A program made the position numbers and the translations under genes. This document shows, one piece after another, positions 1-7,959 of a DNA stretch of 64,000 nt; position 1 is the first letter of the stretch, and every line of letters begins with the position of its first letter. The notes under the pieces are model-generated. The model was not told the DNA's origin. It ran no database searches and saw only the letters and a program-made list of their open reading frames with translations. Source of the DNA: Ensifer adhaerens (GTDB lineage: Bacteria; Pseudomonadota; Alphaproteobacteria; Rhizobiales; Rhizobiaceae); NCBI RefSeq assembly GCF_013283195.1, contig NZ_JABEKT010000002.1, positions 620,001 to 684,000 of the forward strand. Reading direction: 5' to 3'.

Positions 1-123
1 GCCCGACCCGGCGCCCGCGATGATCAGAAGTGGCCCGGCGATCGTTTCGCCCGGAGCGGTCACGCCAAATTCGACGGCATCGCGCTGTCGGTCGTTCAAT
101 TTTTCCAGATAGGCCGCCGCCAC
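1..123 (-). CDS. UvrD/Rep-family ATP-dependent DNA helicase, N-terminal fragment
   Basis: Only the first 41 codons are in the window; the gene continues beyond position 1. The minus-strand translation reads VAAAYLEKLNDRQRDAVEFG and then LLIIAGAGSG. These are the Q-motif region and the start of the Walker A loop (AGAGSGKT in the family) of superfamily 1 helicases such as UvrD, Rep and PcrA. They unwind DNA 3'-5' in repair and replication restart. I chose the GTG at 123 because GAGG lies 8 bases upstream and an in-frame TAG precedes it. The gene is divergent from recX. The subfamily cannot be decided from this fragment. Confidence 0.72.
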   Translation of the reverse strand, partial: MAAAYLEKLNDRQRDAVEFGVTAPGETIAGPLLIIAGAGSG

Positions 124-160
124 GCCGTAGTCCTCGGTAAGTCTCTGCAGATGCTACCCC

Positions 161-203
161 TTGCACCGCGCGCCGGTGCAAATTGCCCGGCGCTCCGGGC
201 AAT
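161..203. promoter_or_regulatory. Two tandem hairpins in the helicase leader
   Basis: Two perfect inverted repeats lie back to back: TTGCACCG/CGGTGCAA at 161-181 (5-base loop) and ATTGCCCGG/CCGGGCAAT at 182-203 (4-base loop). They sit 38-80 bases upstream of the helicase GTG start, in its likely 5' leader. Neither is followed by a clear T-run. They could be leader structures or repeat-type palindromes. Confidence 0.5.
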
Positions 204-401
204 GCCGAGGCATCCCCGCCCACGAAATGAGCGATTCTTGACGGGGAACGAATAAGGAACATATCAGCCGCGGGACATATTGCAAAGGCCCCGTTGGCAA
301 TGGCAAAGATGCGCCGCGGTTTCCGCCCGCAAATTCTCGATCCGGCGGCACGACAATCTGTCCCATTGCTGGCGGCTACCGAAGCCGCGTGCTAGCAGGT
401 T

Positions 402-1043
402 ATGCCTTCGCGCCAGACTTTAGCCAACAAGCGCACTGCAAACGAGCCCGCCCGCACCGTGACACCAAACGATCTGCAAGCCGACAATTTGTCCTCCGAT
501 ACGCCGCCTTCTGACACGCCCACCGGACGCATGCTGTCCTGGGCGCGCAACTCGGCGGTCTATCGCCTCGAGCGCCAGATGATGACCGAGAAGCAATTGT
601 TCGACGCCATCACCCGGAAGGCGCGACAGAAGTTCGAGGATATCAGCCAGGAGCAGCTGAAGGCTGTTGCCGACTTCGCGGTCAAGTTCGCCTATGATCT
701 GAACGCCCTGAACGATACCGATTACGCGCAGGTCAGCACCCAATCGGCGGTGCGCAGCGGAAAATCGAAACGGGCGATTGCCCAGAAACTCCAAGTAAAA
801 GGCATAGACCGGGAAACCGCAGCCCTCGCGCTCGAGGCGACCGATGATCTCTACGCGGCCGTCGTCTTTGCCCGCAAGCGCGGCTTCGGTCCTTTTCGTC
901 GCGGTGAGCTCGACGACAAGCGCAAAGCCAAGGAACTGTCCGCATTTGCCCGCAACGGCTTCGGCTTCGAGATCGGCAGAAAAGTATTCGACATGAGCCT
1001 CGGCGAGGCGGAAAGCGCGCTGCGGAAGGATGCCGTCCGATAG
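402..1043 (+). CDS. recX: Regulatory protein RecX
   Basis: A 213-residue RecX-family protein, which binds RecA filaments and modulates recombination and SOS induction. After a low-complexity head (about residues 1-43), the body from RMLSWARNSAVYRLERQMMTEKQL onward has the basic, all-helical three-repeat RecX pattern, with AIAQKLQVKGIDRETAALAL in the second repeat and FARKRGFGPFR in the third. Length fits the longer alphaproteobacterial versions. It is not next to recA here, as is common in Rhizobiales. The ATG at 402 has only a weak AGG upstream, so the true start could be a little downstream. Confidence 0.85.
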   Translation: MPSRQTLANKRTANEPARTVTPNDLQADNLSSDTPPSDTPTGRMLSWARNSAVYRLERQMMTEKQLFDAITRKARQKFEDISQEQLKAVADFAVKFAYDLNALNDTDYAQVSTQSAVRSGKSKRAIAQKLQVKGIDRETAALALEATDDLYAAVVFARKRGFGPFRRGELDDKRKAKELSAFARNGFGFEIGRKVFDMSLGEAESALRKDAVR

Positions 1044-1294
1044 AGGCAAGGCCCGTCGAATTCATCTGCTCTGTCGGGTTGTTTCGCCCCTGGCTGACTT
1101 TGGATGTTGCTCCGGCATGGGCCGCATCAGCTCCTCGCGCGCGCCCGACCGAGTGAATTTTGCAACAGTCGGATGACCGCGAACCCCTGGCGGTGATCAT
1201 CCACCAGTGAGATCGGATTTGACCACATTTCGGTCACGAATGGGACCAAAAGCAGACCTCTCTCCGCGCATGTCCCCAACCCCGGAATAAAACA

Positions 1295-2029
1295 GTGTCT
1301 TTTCAATTGTCCCGCCGATCGCTGCTTGCAGTGGTCGCAAGCTCCATTTTGAGCGCCTGTACCCAGGTCCCGAAGCCCGGTCTCGAGGCAAAAGCCGCCG
1401 ACAAGGCCAACAAGGACGTCATTACCCCTCGCGAGATCGATCCGATCGAGCCTGAGCGCAAGGACGAACCGGCGCCGAAGCTCGACTACGCCAAGATCTA
1501 CGGCCCGGTTAAGGACGAGGGCTATGATGTTCCGGCAGTCGAGTTCGGTGCGATCAAGCCCGAATTCCTGCGGCAGGAAGTTGCCTATGCGACCAACGAG
1601 CCGGCCTATTCAATCGTCGTCGATACCCAGAAGATGTTCCTCTACTGGGTGCTGCCCGGCGGCAAGGCGATCCGTTACGGCGTCGGTCTCGGCGCCCAGG
1701 GTCGCGCCTGGAAGGGCAGGGCCGTCGTGCACTGGAAGCGCAAGTGGCCGCGCTGGACGGTGCCGGATGACATGGTCGCGCGCCAGCCGCACCTGAAGAA
1801 ATACGGTATCGAGGCCGGCGGCATGGATCCGGGCCTCAGCAATCCGCTCGGCGCGCGGGCGATGTACATCTTCCAGGATGGCCAGGACACGCTCTATCGC
1901 ATCCACGGTTCGCCGCAGTGGCGCTCGATCGGCAAGAATGCGTCTGCCGGCTGTGTGCGGATGCTGCAGCAGGATGCGATCGATCTTTACAACCGCGTCC
2001 GCGGCAAGACACCGCTGCTCGTTATCTAA
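1295..2029 (+). CDS. L,D-transpeptidase (ErfK/YbiS/YkuD family), lipoprotein
   Basis: A 244-residue periplasmic L,D-transpeptidase, the enzyme class that makes 3-3 cross-links in peptidoglycan or attaches proteins to it. The N-terminus SRRSLLAVVASSILSAC has a twin-arginine pair, a hydrophobic stretch and a lipobox, so export as a lipoprotein is likely. The YkuD domain covers about residues 105-244 and carries the family signature HGSPQWRSIG...SAGCVRM; Cys220 is the catalytic nucleophile. The start is a GTG at 1295 with a weak GGA upstream. It converges on a paralogue at 2083-2880 that shares the RAMYIFQ-G-DTLYRIHGSP block. The exact substrate is not predictable. Confidence 0.9.
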   Translation: MSFQLSRRSLLAVVASSILSACTQVPKPGLEAKAADKANKDVITPREIDPIEPERKDEPAPKLDYAKIYGPVKDEGYDVPAVEFGAIKPEFLRQEVAYATNEPAYSIVVDTQKMFLYWVLPGGKAIRYGVGLGAQGRAWKGRAVVHWKRKWPRWTVPDDMVARQPHLKKYGIEAGGMDPGLSNPLGARAMYIFQDGQDTLYRIHGSPQWRSIGKNASAGCVRMLQQDAIDLYNRVRGKTPLLVI

Positions 2030-2043
2030 GGCCGGATTTCGTT

Positions 2044-2068
2044 CGTGGGGGCATCCATTGCTCCCACG
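2044..2068. terminator. Hairpin between convergent L,D-transpeptidase genes
   Basis: A 10-base stem, CGTGGGGGCA paired with TGCTCCCACG (one G-T wobble) around a 5-base loop, lies in the 53-base gap between two convergent stops. The position suits a bidirectional terminator, although neither side has a long T-run. Confidence 0.5.
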
Positions 2069-2082
2069 TGGACTGGTCCGTC

Positions 2083-2880
2083 TTAATAGATAGGCGGCGG
2101 TGCACCGGGAATGCCGCCTTCTCCGGGCAGGAGATTGTCCTGCGGCAACGGCTCCGCCTGTTGCGCCGCCATGCCGCCGCCCGACAGGTCCGTCACCACG
2201 ATCGGCGTGCCGTTCGGCACGCGATCATAGAGATCGACGACGTCCTGGTTGATCATGCGCACGCAGCCCGACGATACCGACTGGCCGATGGTCCACCATT
2301 CCGGCGAGCCGTGGATGCGGTAGAGCGTGTCTTCGCCATTCTGGAAGATGTACATGGCGCGGGCGCCGAGCGGGTTCTTCAGCCCCGGCTCCATGCCTCC
2401 TGCCTCGATGCTGTACTGCTGCAGTTCCGGCTGGCGGGCGACCATCTCGTTCGGCGGCTTCCAGCGCGGCCATGGCCGCTTGTACTGGATGACGCCACGC
2501 CCGGCCCAGGCGAAGCCGGCGCGGCCCAAGCCGACGCCGTAGCGCATCGCCTGGCCGTTCTCGTAGACACGGTAGAGGAAATGGTTGCCGACATCGACGA
2601 CCAGTGTGCCTGGCCGCTCACCGGTCGGGTCGGGAACCATCTGCCTGTAATACCGCGGGTCGATCTTCTCGTAGGGGATCGCCGGCAGCGGGTAAGTTTC
2701 TCCCGGCCGCTCGCCATACATCTCGGCAACAAAGGTATTGGCGGCCGGCACCGGTTCCGGTGCCGGGGCATATTGCTGCGAAACCCGCTCGCGCGTCGAC
2801 CCGCAACCCGCCAGTCCGAGCGCCGCTATCCCGGCGGAAAGCTTGAGGAAGGATCGGCGACCGACGTCACGTTGGGGCAT
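2083..2880 (-). CDS. L,D-transpeptidase (ErfK/YbiS/YkuD family), Tat-type lipoprotein
   Basis: A 265-residue paralogue of the gene at 1295. The start GRRSFLKLSAGIAALGLAGCGS combines a Tat motif (RRSFLK) with a lipobox ending in Cys, which predicts folded export and lipid anchoring. The catalytic signature HGSPEWWTIG...SSGCVRM ends in nucleophile Cys206. The C-terminus after the domain is a short Gly/Pro/Gln-rich tail. The ATG at 2880 has GAGG six bases upstream. The gene lies 73 bases downstream of the YafK-type transpeptidase on the same strand and may be co-transcribed with it. The catalytic class is secure; the in vivo target is not. Confidence 0.9.
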   Translation of the reverse strand: MPQRDVGRRSFLKLSAGIAALGLAGCGSTRERVSQQYAPAPEPVPAANTFVAEMYGERPGETYPLPAIPYEKIDPRYYRQMVPDPTGERPGTLVVDVGNHFLYRVYENGQAMRYGVGLGRAGFAWAGRGVIQYKRPWPRWKPPNEMVARQPELQQYSIEAGGMEPGLKNPLGARAMYIFQNGEDTLYRIHGSPEWWTIGQSVSSGCVRMINQDVVDLYDRVPNGTPIVVTDLSGGGMAAQQAEPLPQDNLLPGEGGIPGAPPPIY

Positions 2881-2953
2881 GGGGGTCCTCAGTTACCTGT
2901 GTTCGATGATCACCGGGAATGACGCATTGCTGTCGCTCATCTCCCGACGCCGA

Positions 2954-4015
2954 TCACAGGCCGGCATAGGGATCTGCCAGTGCCGCATCCGGTCGGCTAA
3001 TGGGGTATTTAGTTGCCGATATCTTTGCGGCCAGCTTTTCAGCACCGTTTTTCTCGAGCAGTGCCCGGAAACTCGGGTGCATGCCGCCGTCGACATAGGC
3101 ATTGACAGGTGCGGGCGTCTGATTGGCGACCAGGCCGGCAATCTTTGCGTCTTCCGTCTGCAGCCTTGCCATTAGCCCGGCGTCGGGAGCTGTGGTTGCT
3201 GCAGGGCAGGCGGCAAGCGGATCGGTCGGCTCGCCATCGGCAAACTCGGTATTGAAGACATAACGGCCCCCACAGACCGAAACCTTCGGCTGGCGCTTCG
3301 TCGCCTCGAAGATATCGTAGCCCTGCTTGATGTTCTTCCAGAAATCGAAGTTCGGGTCGCTGCTGTGCTTGGCCATGTTCGTTGCCGTCATGCGGAACGG
3401 GTAGGCTTGCACCTGAAATTGCCCTTGGCCACCGGCGAGCGCACGCTGAACCACGGGATAGATTTCGCCAACCCCCTGGTCCGTCAGCGCGTAGCAGCCG
3501 GATGACGAGCAGGCGCCATGCACCATCAGCGCCTCGCCGGTATAACCGAGCGCCGACTCAAGCCGGTTCGGATAGCCGAGATTGAACGACAGGTAATATT
3601 GCGACTTCGGGTTCAGCATGCGTGCCGACACATGGTAGAAGCCTTCCGGCGCCTGGCGGTCGCCCGACTTGGTCTTCGGCCCGAGCTTTCCGGACCAACG
3701 GCACATCGGGTAGGTCTTCAAGAGCGCATACTGGCCCGACTTGTTCTGTTTCCAGATCTCCAGTTCGCTTTCCTGCTTGAAGATGCGAACGAGCACCGGG
3801 CTTTCCGGCTTGGAGCCATTCTTGGCCATGGCGGCGATCAGCTTTGTCGGGATCGGCGGCGGCGCACGCACGTCGTCGAAGGCCGACATGCAGCCGGAAA
3901 GGGCGATGGCGACCGACACGGCAAGGGTGGCGCGCCGGGCCTGCTTCGTCTTGCCCAGCAATTCAGCGGCATTTGCTGATGACAGGGAAAGAAGATGTCT
4001 CGTTATGCGCCGCAT
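2954..4015 (-). CDS. YafK-type L,D-transpeptidase
   Basis: A 353-residue protein of the YafK (DpaA-like) branch of the YkuD superfamily. The region ESELEIWKQNKSGQYALLKTYP..W.G.LGPKTKSGDRQAPEGFY is characteristic, and the catalytic motif is VHGACSSSGCYAL. In E. coli the YafK homologue removes Braun lipoprotein from peptidoglycan rather than forming cross-links; whether this holds here is unknown. The N-terminus has a hydrophobic segment ending LSGC, a likely lipobox. I start at the ATG at 4015 because AAGGAG lies five bases upstream; a longer reading frame exists to 4129 but lacks a comparable ribosome site. Confidence 0.82.
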   Translation of the reverse strand: MRRITRHLLSLSSANAAELLGKTKQARRATLAVSVAIALSGCMSAFDDVRAPPPIPTKLIAAMAKNGSKPESPVLVRIFKQESELEIWKQNKSGQYALLKTYPMCRWSGKLGPKTKSGDRQAPEGFYHVSARMLNPKSQYYLSFNLGYPNRLESALGYTGEALMVHGACSSSGCYALTDQGVGEIYPVVQRALAGGQGQFQVQAYPFRMTATNMAKHSSDPNFDFWKNIKQGYDIFEATKRQPKVSVCGGRYVFNTEFADGEPTDPLAACPAATTAPDAGLMARLQTEDAKIAGLVANQTPAPVNAYVDGGMHPSFRALLEKNGAEKLAAKISATKYPISRPDAALADPYAGL

Positions 4016-4227
4016 GCGGGCTCCTTGAAATGGCGACCGGACCATAAGACCTCTAGCGGCTTTAGCTGCAAGCGCTTGCCGCTGGCTTTCGTGACGCGGC
4101 GGTTCAACAAAACTTGAACGCGCCTGCATCTCCGGTGCACACCAGCCTTGGCATGTGATGGTAAATTTTGTCCAAACAGCGGCATCACGTGCGCGTGACT
4201 CGTCCGGCCCTTGTCGCCGCCCGTTCG

Positions 4228-4878
4228 CTAGGCCGCCCGGTTGAGCGAAGACGCCATGGCGCGAAGGATCACCACCGACGATGCGGCGCCGGGGTCCACA
4301 TGGCCAAGCGAGCGCTCGCGCACCCGTGCCGCGCGTCCCTTGGTGGCAATCATCGAGCGCGTTGCGTTGGCTCCAGCCTCCGCCGAGGCGACGATATCGC
4401 GCCAGAAACCGTCGGCACCCTTGTTTTCGGCAAGCGCTGCCGCGGCGGCATCGGCTGCCGGCAGCCAGGCGTCGAGCATCGTCTTGTCGCCGCGCTGCCC
4501 CTTGCCGCGCTCGCGCATTCCCGAGCCCATGGCCTCGATGATGGCCGCGCAGGTGGCAAGGTCGAGTTCCGTCTTGCCGGCAACGGCCTGCGCTGCACGG
4601 CGAAAGGCCGTGGCATAGAGCGGGCCGGTCGAGGCGCCGACGGCATTGAGGAATGCGCCTGCCGCCGTGGCCATGACGTCGGAGATCTGCGCCTGATCAA
4701 GGTCGAGCTTTGACAGTTCGGCCTTCACCGCCAGGAAGCCGAGCGACATGGTGGTGCCGTGATCGGCATCGCCGATGGCACCGTCAAGCTCCGACAGATG
4801 ATCCTTCTCGGCTTCCACGGCATCGGAAATCGCCTGAAACATGCTGACCAAGCGGCGCGCCGCATTTTCCGACATCAT
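4228..4878 (-). CDS. dhaL: Dihydroxyacetone kinase subunit DhaL (set 1)
   Basis: A 216-residue ADP/ATP-binding subunit of a dihydroxyacetone-type kinase. Family motifs are intact: LDGAIGDADHG carries the Mg-nucleotide aspartates, followed by VGASTGPLYA, RGDKTMLDAW and GRAARVRERSLGHVDPGAASS. It lies 54 bases downstream of the SorC-DhaK fusion and presumably supplies its nucleotide-binding partner. Two ATGs occur in a row; the first is at 4878, behind GGGAGGA, and the second at 4875 is equally plausible. No DhaM phosphotransfer subunit is present in the window, so direct use of ATP or a remote DhaM both remain possible. Confidence 0.88.
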   Translation of the reverse strand: MMSENAARRLVSMFQAISDAVEAEKDHLSELDGAIGDADHGTTMSLGFLAVKAELSKLDLDQAQISDVMATAAGAFLNAVGASTGPLYATAFRRAAQAVAGKTELDLATCAAIIEAMGSGMRERGKGQRGDKTMLDAWLPAADAAAAALAENKGADGFWRDIVASAEAGANATRSMIATKGRAARVRERSLGHVDPGAASSVVILRAMASSLNRAA

Positions 4879-4932
4879 TGTCCTCCCAGAACGCCCGATA
4901 CCCATGCTTGATCATGGATCCCTGACGGAATG

Positions 4933-7020
4933 CTAATTGATACGCAGGAAAGCCGTTTCGCAAGGGTGATGCAGCAGATCGGTCAGTTCCTGGTCGAGAT
5001 GGAGGATCGAGATCGATGCGCCGACCATGTCGAGGGACGTGCAATAATGGCCGATCCAGTTCGCTTCAATCTCTATGTTCTTGGCGGCGAGGCGCTGCGC
5101 CACGCGCCGGTAGAGAATGTAGAGCTCCATCAGCGGCGTCGCGCCGAACGAGTTGATGAGAACGGCCACGCGATCGCCCGCCGTTGCCTTCATCTCCTTA
5201 AAGATGTTGTCCATGATTGCGTCGGTGATGTCGTCGGCTGGCTTGATGCGCTCGCGCGTTACACCGGGCTCGCCATGGATGCCCATGCCGATTTCCATAT
5301 CGTCGGGGCCGATCTCGAAATTGTGCCGCCGCGTCTGCGGCATCGAGCAGGGCTCGAGCGCAACGCCGACGGTATAGGTGCGCAAGTTCGCCTTGCGGGT
5401 GACAGCCTCACAAGCATCGAGCGAAAGGCCCCGGTCGCAGGCCGCCCCTGCAATCTTGAAGATGAAAAAATTGCCGGCGACGCCGCGCCGGCCCTCGCGA
5501 TCCTCGATCGGCGAGGAGGCGATATCGTCGGTGGTCAAGACGGTGCGGACCTTGATGCCCTTTTCCTCGGCGATCTCGGCCGCCATCTCAAAGTTCATCA
5601 CGTCGCCGGCATAGTTGCCGTAGACGAAAAGCACGCCCTCGCCGCCCGACGCGGCAACGGCGCATTGCACGATCGGATCCGGCGGCGGCGACGAGAAGAT
5701 GTTACCGACAGCGACCGCGTCCGCCAAACCCTTCCCGACATAGCCGAGGAAGCACGGTTCGTGGCCTGTGCCGCCACCGATGACGAGGCCGACCTTGCCC
5801 GGGCGCGGCCCGGATTTCGCGACGAGCGCGCGGTGCGAACCATTGATCGGTTCGATGTAGTCGCGGTGCGCCCTGACGACGCCGTCGAGCATTTCCTCGA
5901 CCACCTCATTGGGATTGTTGAGGAATTTCTTGACGTGGGTGCGGTAGGAGCTGGGCGCCTGGACAAGCTTCGGTTTTTGCGAAATCCGGGTGTCGAGGCC
6001 GGTGACGCCATCAGCCCGGAGAATGCCGTGGCCGGTTGCAGCGTCGGTGATCAGCACGTTGGCATAGCCGCCGCGAAGCGCCGCCAGCAGGGCCGGCACC
6101 TTGTCGAAGCCTCCGGCAACGGCGATGCGCGTGCCGATCCGGCGCAGCATCTCGAGCGAAATGCCGACCGTCCTGTCATCGAGCGGTCCGGCGACGGGGC
6201 GTCCGCGTTCGTCGATGAAACGCCCGGCGACTACGCCGACGGCACCGGCCGCAAGATAATCCTGCAGCGAGACGGATTCGAAGAAACGACTGGTGTGGAT
6301 GGTGGAGTTTGGCCGCAGCGACGAAATGCCGAAAAGAATGCGGTTGGCCTGCGCCAACGTCGCGAATTGCTCCTGCAGCAGCGGCTCGTCGAGCAGCATC
6401 TGCCGCAATTCCCTCGATTTGACGATCGCCGGCGCGGTGATGCCGACGCAGCGTGCACCAATCGCGCGGGCGATCGAAGCGGCGCAGAGTTCCGGGGTGT
6501 AGGAGAACGCCGCCGTCGTGCCACCGGTCGCCTGCACCACGGTTGCGTCCTGCAGTGCCTGCACATCCGCGTGCTCACCGACCGACATCACAGTGCGTCC
6601 CCAGGAGACAGCCAGGGTGTCGCCGGATTTCATCAACTTCTGCAGCGCCATTGCCCCGGCGACGCCGAGCCGGTCGATCAACGGCCGGGCGTTGTCGTCG
6701 CTCGGAACGACGAGACAGTCGGCAAGGCCGAAATGGCGCTTCAGTTCCTGGGCGATTGTCAGTGACGCGAGCCGGGCCGGCTCAAGCGAGATGTTGACGA
6801 TACCCTTCTCGCGGGCATCGGCGAGGTAGCTGTTGACGGTCGCGCGCGAGACACCCATGGCATCGGCGATCTCGCCCTGGGTCATTCCATCTTCGTAGTA
6901 GAGCCAGCAGGCCCAGACATAGGGATCGTCACCATAGCGCAGCGGGATGGCATCGGACGCGTCGGTCGCGCCGCTCCTGTTCGCGCCGCCCTTGCGTGGT
7001 GAGGATGTCTTCGATGTCAT
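4933..7020 (-). CDS. SorC-type transcriptional regulator fused to DhaK kinase subunit
   Basis: A 695-residue two-part protein. Residues about 30-75 are a helix-turn-helix (YEDGMTQGEIADAMGVSRATVNSYLADA), and about 80-345 match the SorC/DeoR-like sugar-binding effector domain. Residues about 360-690 are a full DhaK subunit. DhaK motifs are intact: GGGTGHEP with His420 (His56 in E. coli), YGNYAGDVMNFEMA with Asp473 (Asp109) and MGIHGEPG with His582, which binds the substrate covalently (His218). There is no stop or frameshift between the parts. I start at ATG 7020; the frame is open to 7155, but homology begins after 7020. The context (DhaL behind it, polyol transporter and second kinase upstream) suggests a regulator coupled in cis to the kinase it controls. 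Confidence 0.88.
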   Translation of the reverse strand: MTSKTSSPRKGGANRSGATDASDAIPLRYGDDPYVWACWLYYEDGMTQGEIADAMGVSRATVNSYLADAREKGIVNISLEPARLASLTIAQELKRHFGLADCLVVPSDDNARPLIDRLGVAGAMALQKLMKSGDTLAVSWGRTVMSVGEHADVQALQDATVVQATGGTTAAFSYTPELCAASIARAIGARCVGITAPAIVKSRELRQMLLDEPLLQEQFATLAQANRILFGISSLRPNSTIHTSRFFESVSLQDYLAAGAVGVVAGRFIDERGRPVAGPLDDRTVGISLEMLRRIGTRIAVAGGFDKVPALLAALRGGYANVLITDAATGHGILRADGVTGLDTRISQKPKLVQAPSSYRTHVKKFLNNPNEVVEEMLDGVVRAHRDYIEPINGSHRALVAKSGPRPGKVGLVIGGGTGHEPCFLGYVGKGLADAVAVGNIFSSPPPDPIVQCAVAASGGEGVLFVYGNYAGDVMNFEMAAEIAEEKGIKVRTVLTTDDIASSPIEDREGRRGVAGNFFIFKIAGAACDRGLSLDACEAVTRKANLRTYTVGVALEPCSMPQTRRHNFEIGPDDMEIGMGIHGEPGVTRERIKPADDITDAIMDNIFKEMKATAGDRVAVLINSFGATPLMELYILYRRVAQRLAAKNIEIEANWIGHYCTSLDMVGASISILHLDQELTDLLHHPCETAFLRIN

Positions 7021-7207
7021 CTGGTTGCGTTCGTTCCCTGTTTTGGTTGGTGAACATGGAAGCAACGTCGTGCTTTTGCAACCTTGCAGCACTGCGACTT
7101 TAATAGGGCCATTGGAAGTGCCGTGTTTATACAGTCGAATTGGCCCGCTGCGCATTTTGGTGCGGGCTGCGGCCGGCGCCGCCGGCTGAATTTCCTCTGG
7201 TCGCGGT

Positions 7208-7239
7208 GCGCGATCCCGCTGCGTTCAGCGGGATCGCGC
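7208..7239. terminator. 14-base perfect hairpin after the transporter-kinase operon
   Basis: GCGCGATCCCGCTG pairs perfectly with CAGCGGGATCGCGC around a CGTT loop. On the minus strand it lies 64-95 bases past the DhaL stop at 7303 and upstream of the SorC-DhaK gene. No T-run follows, so it may act as an RNA-stability or attenuation element rather than a classic terminator. Confidence 0.6.
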
Positions 7240-7302
7240 CGGCCTTGGGAGGCATCTTTGTCCGGCAAAGGCACAGTTGCGTGCCGTGGCCTTCATCATG
7301 AA

Positions 7303-7944
7303 CTACGCAATGCGTGCGCGGGCGCCGAGCGAAAGCTCCTTGAGGATGATCGCGCAGGAGGTGGCGCCTGCGTCGAGCACACCGAGCGAGCGCTCGCCGA
7401 GCCGGCTGGCGCGCCCGATCTTGGCAACGAGATCGCGGGTCGAATCGCGCCCCGCCTCGGCGGCGACAACCAGGGCGTCGAGCGCTTCATCGAACGATTT
7501 CCCGTTCGCGGTCGCCCCGTCAAAGGCTTCGACCGCAGGAACGAGCGTGTCGATCAGCGTCTTGTCGCCGACCTTGGCCGAGCCGATCGACTGGATGCCC
7601 TCGAGACCGGCATGCAGCATGTTGCTGTAAGTCGCGGCATCGATGGCGGGCACGCCGTCGAGCTTCTCGGCGAACTCGGTGAACATCACCCCGTAGAGCG
7701 GCCCCATGGAGCCGCCGATCTCGGTCATCAGCACGGTGCCGAGCGTGTCGAGCGCCTCCGACAGGGTGGTTTCCCTGTCCTTCAGCCGGTCGGCGGCCAT
7801 GGCAAAACCCTTGGCCATGTTGACGCCATGGTCGCCGTCGCCGATCTTGCCGTCGATTTCGCTCAAGTAAGCGCGGTTCTCGATGATGCGCTCTGCGAGC
7901 GACAGCACGATCGCGCCGGAATTGGCGTTGCTAAACGTCTGCAT
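7303..7944 (-). CDS. dhaL: Dihydroxyacetone kinase subunit DhaL (set 2)
   Basis: A 213-residue DhaL subunit that binds the nucleotide and phosphorylates the ketose held by DhaK. Motifs present: IDGKIGDGDHG (metal-nucleotide aspartates), IGGSMGPLYG, KVGDKTLIDTL and GRASRLGERSLGVLDAGATS. It begins 15 bases after the stop of its partner DhaK at 7960-8952. It is clearly divergent from the set 1 DhaL at 4228, so the two sets are not a recent duplication and may act on different substrates. It is the last gene of the transporter operon before a strong hairpin. Confidence 0.9.
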   Translation of the reverse strand: MQTFSNANSGAIVLSLAERIIENRAYLSEIDGKIGDGDHGVNMAKGFAMAADRLKDRETTLSEALDTLGTVLMTEIGGSMGPLYGVMFTEFAEKLDGVPAIDAATYSNMLHAGLEGIQSIGSAKVGDKTLIDTLVPAVEAFDGATANGKSFDEALDALVVAAEAGRDSTRDLVAKIGRASRLGERSLGVLDAGATSCAIILKELSLGARARIA

Positions 7945-7959
7945 GATACGCCTCTTTCG

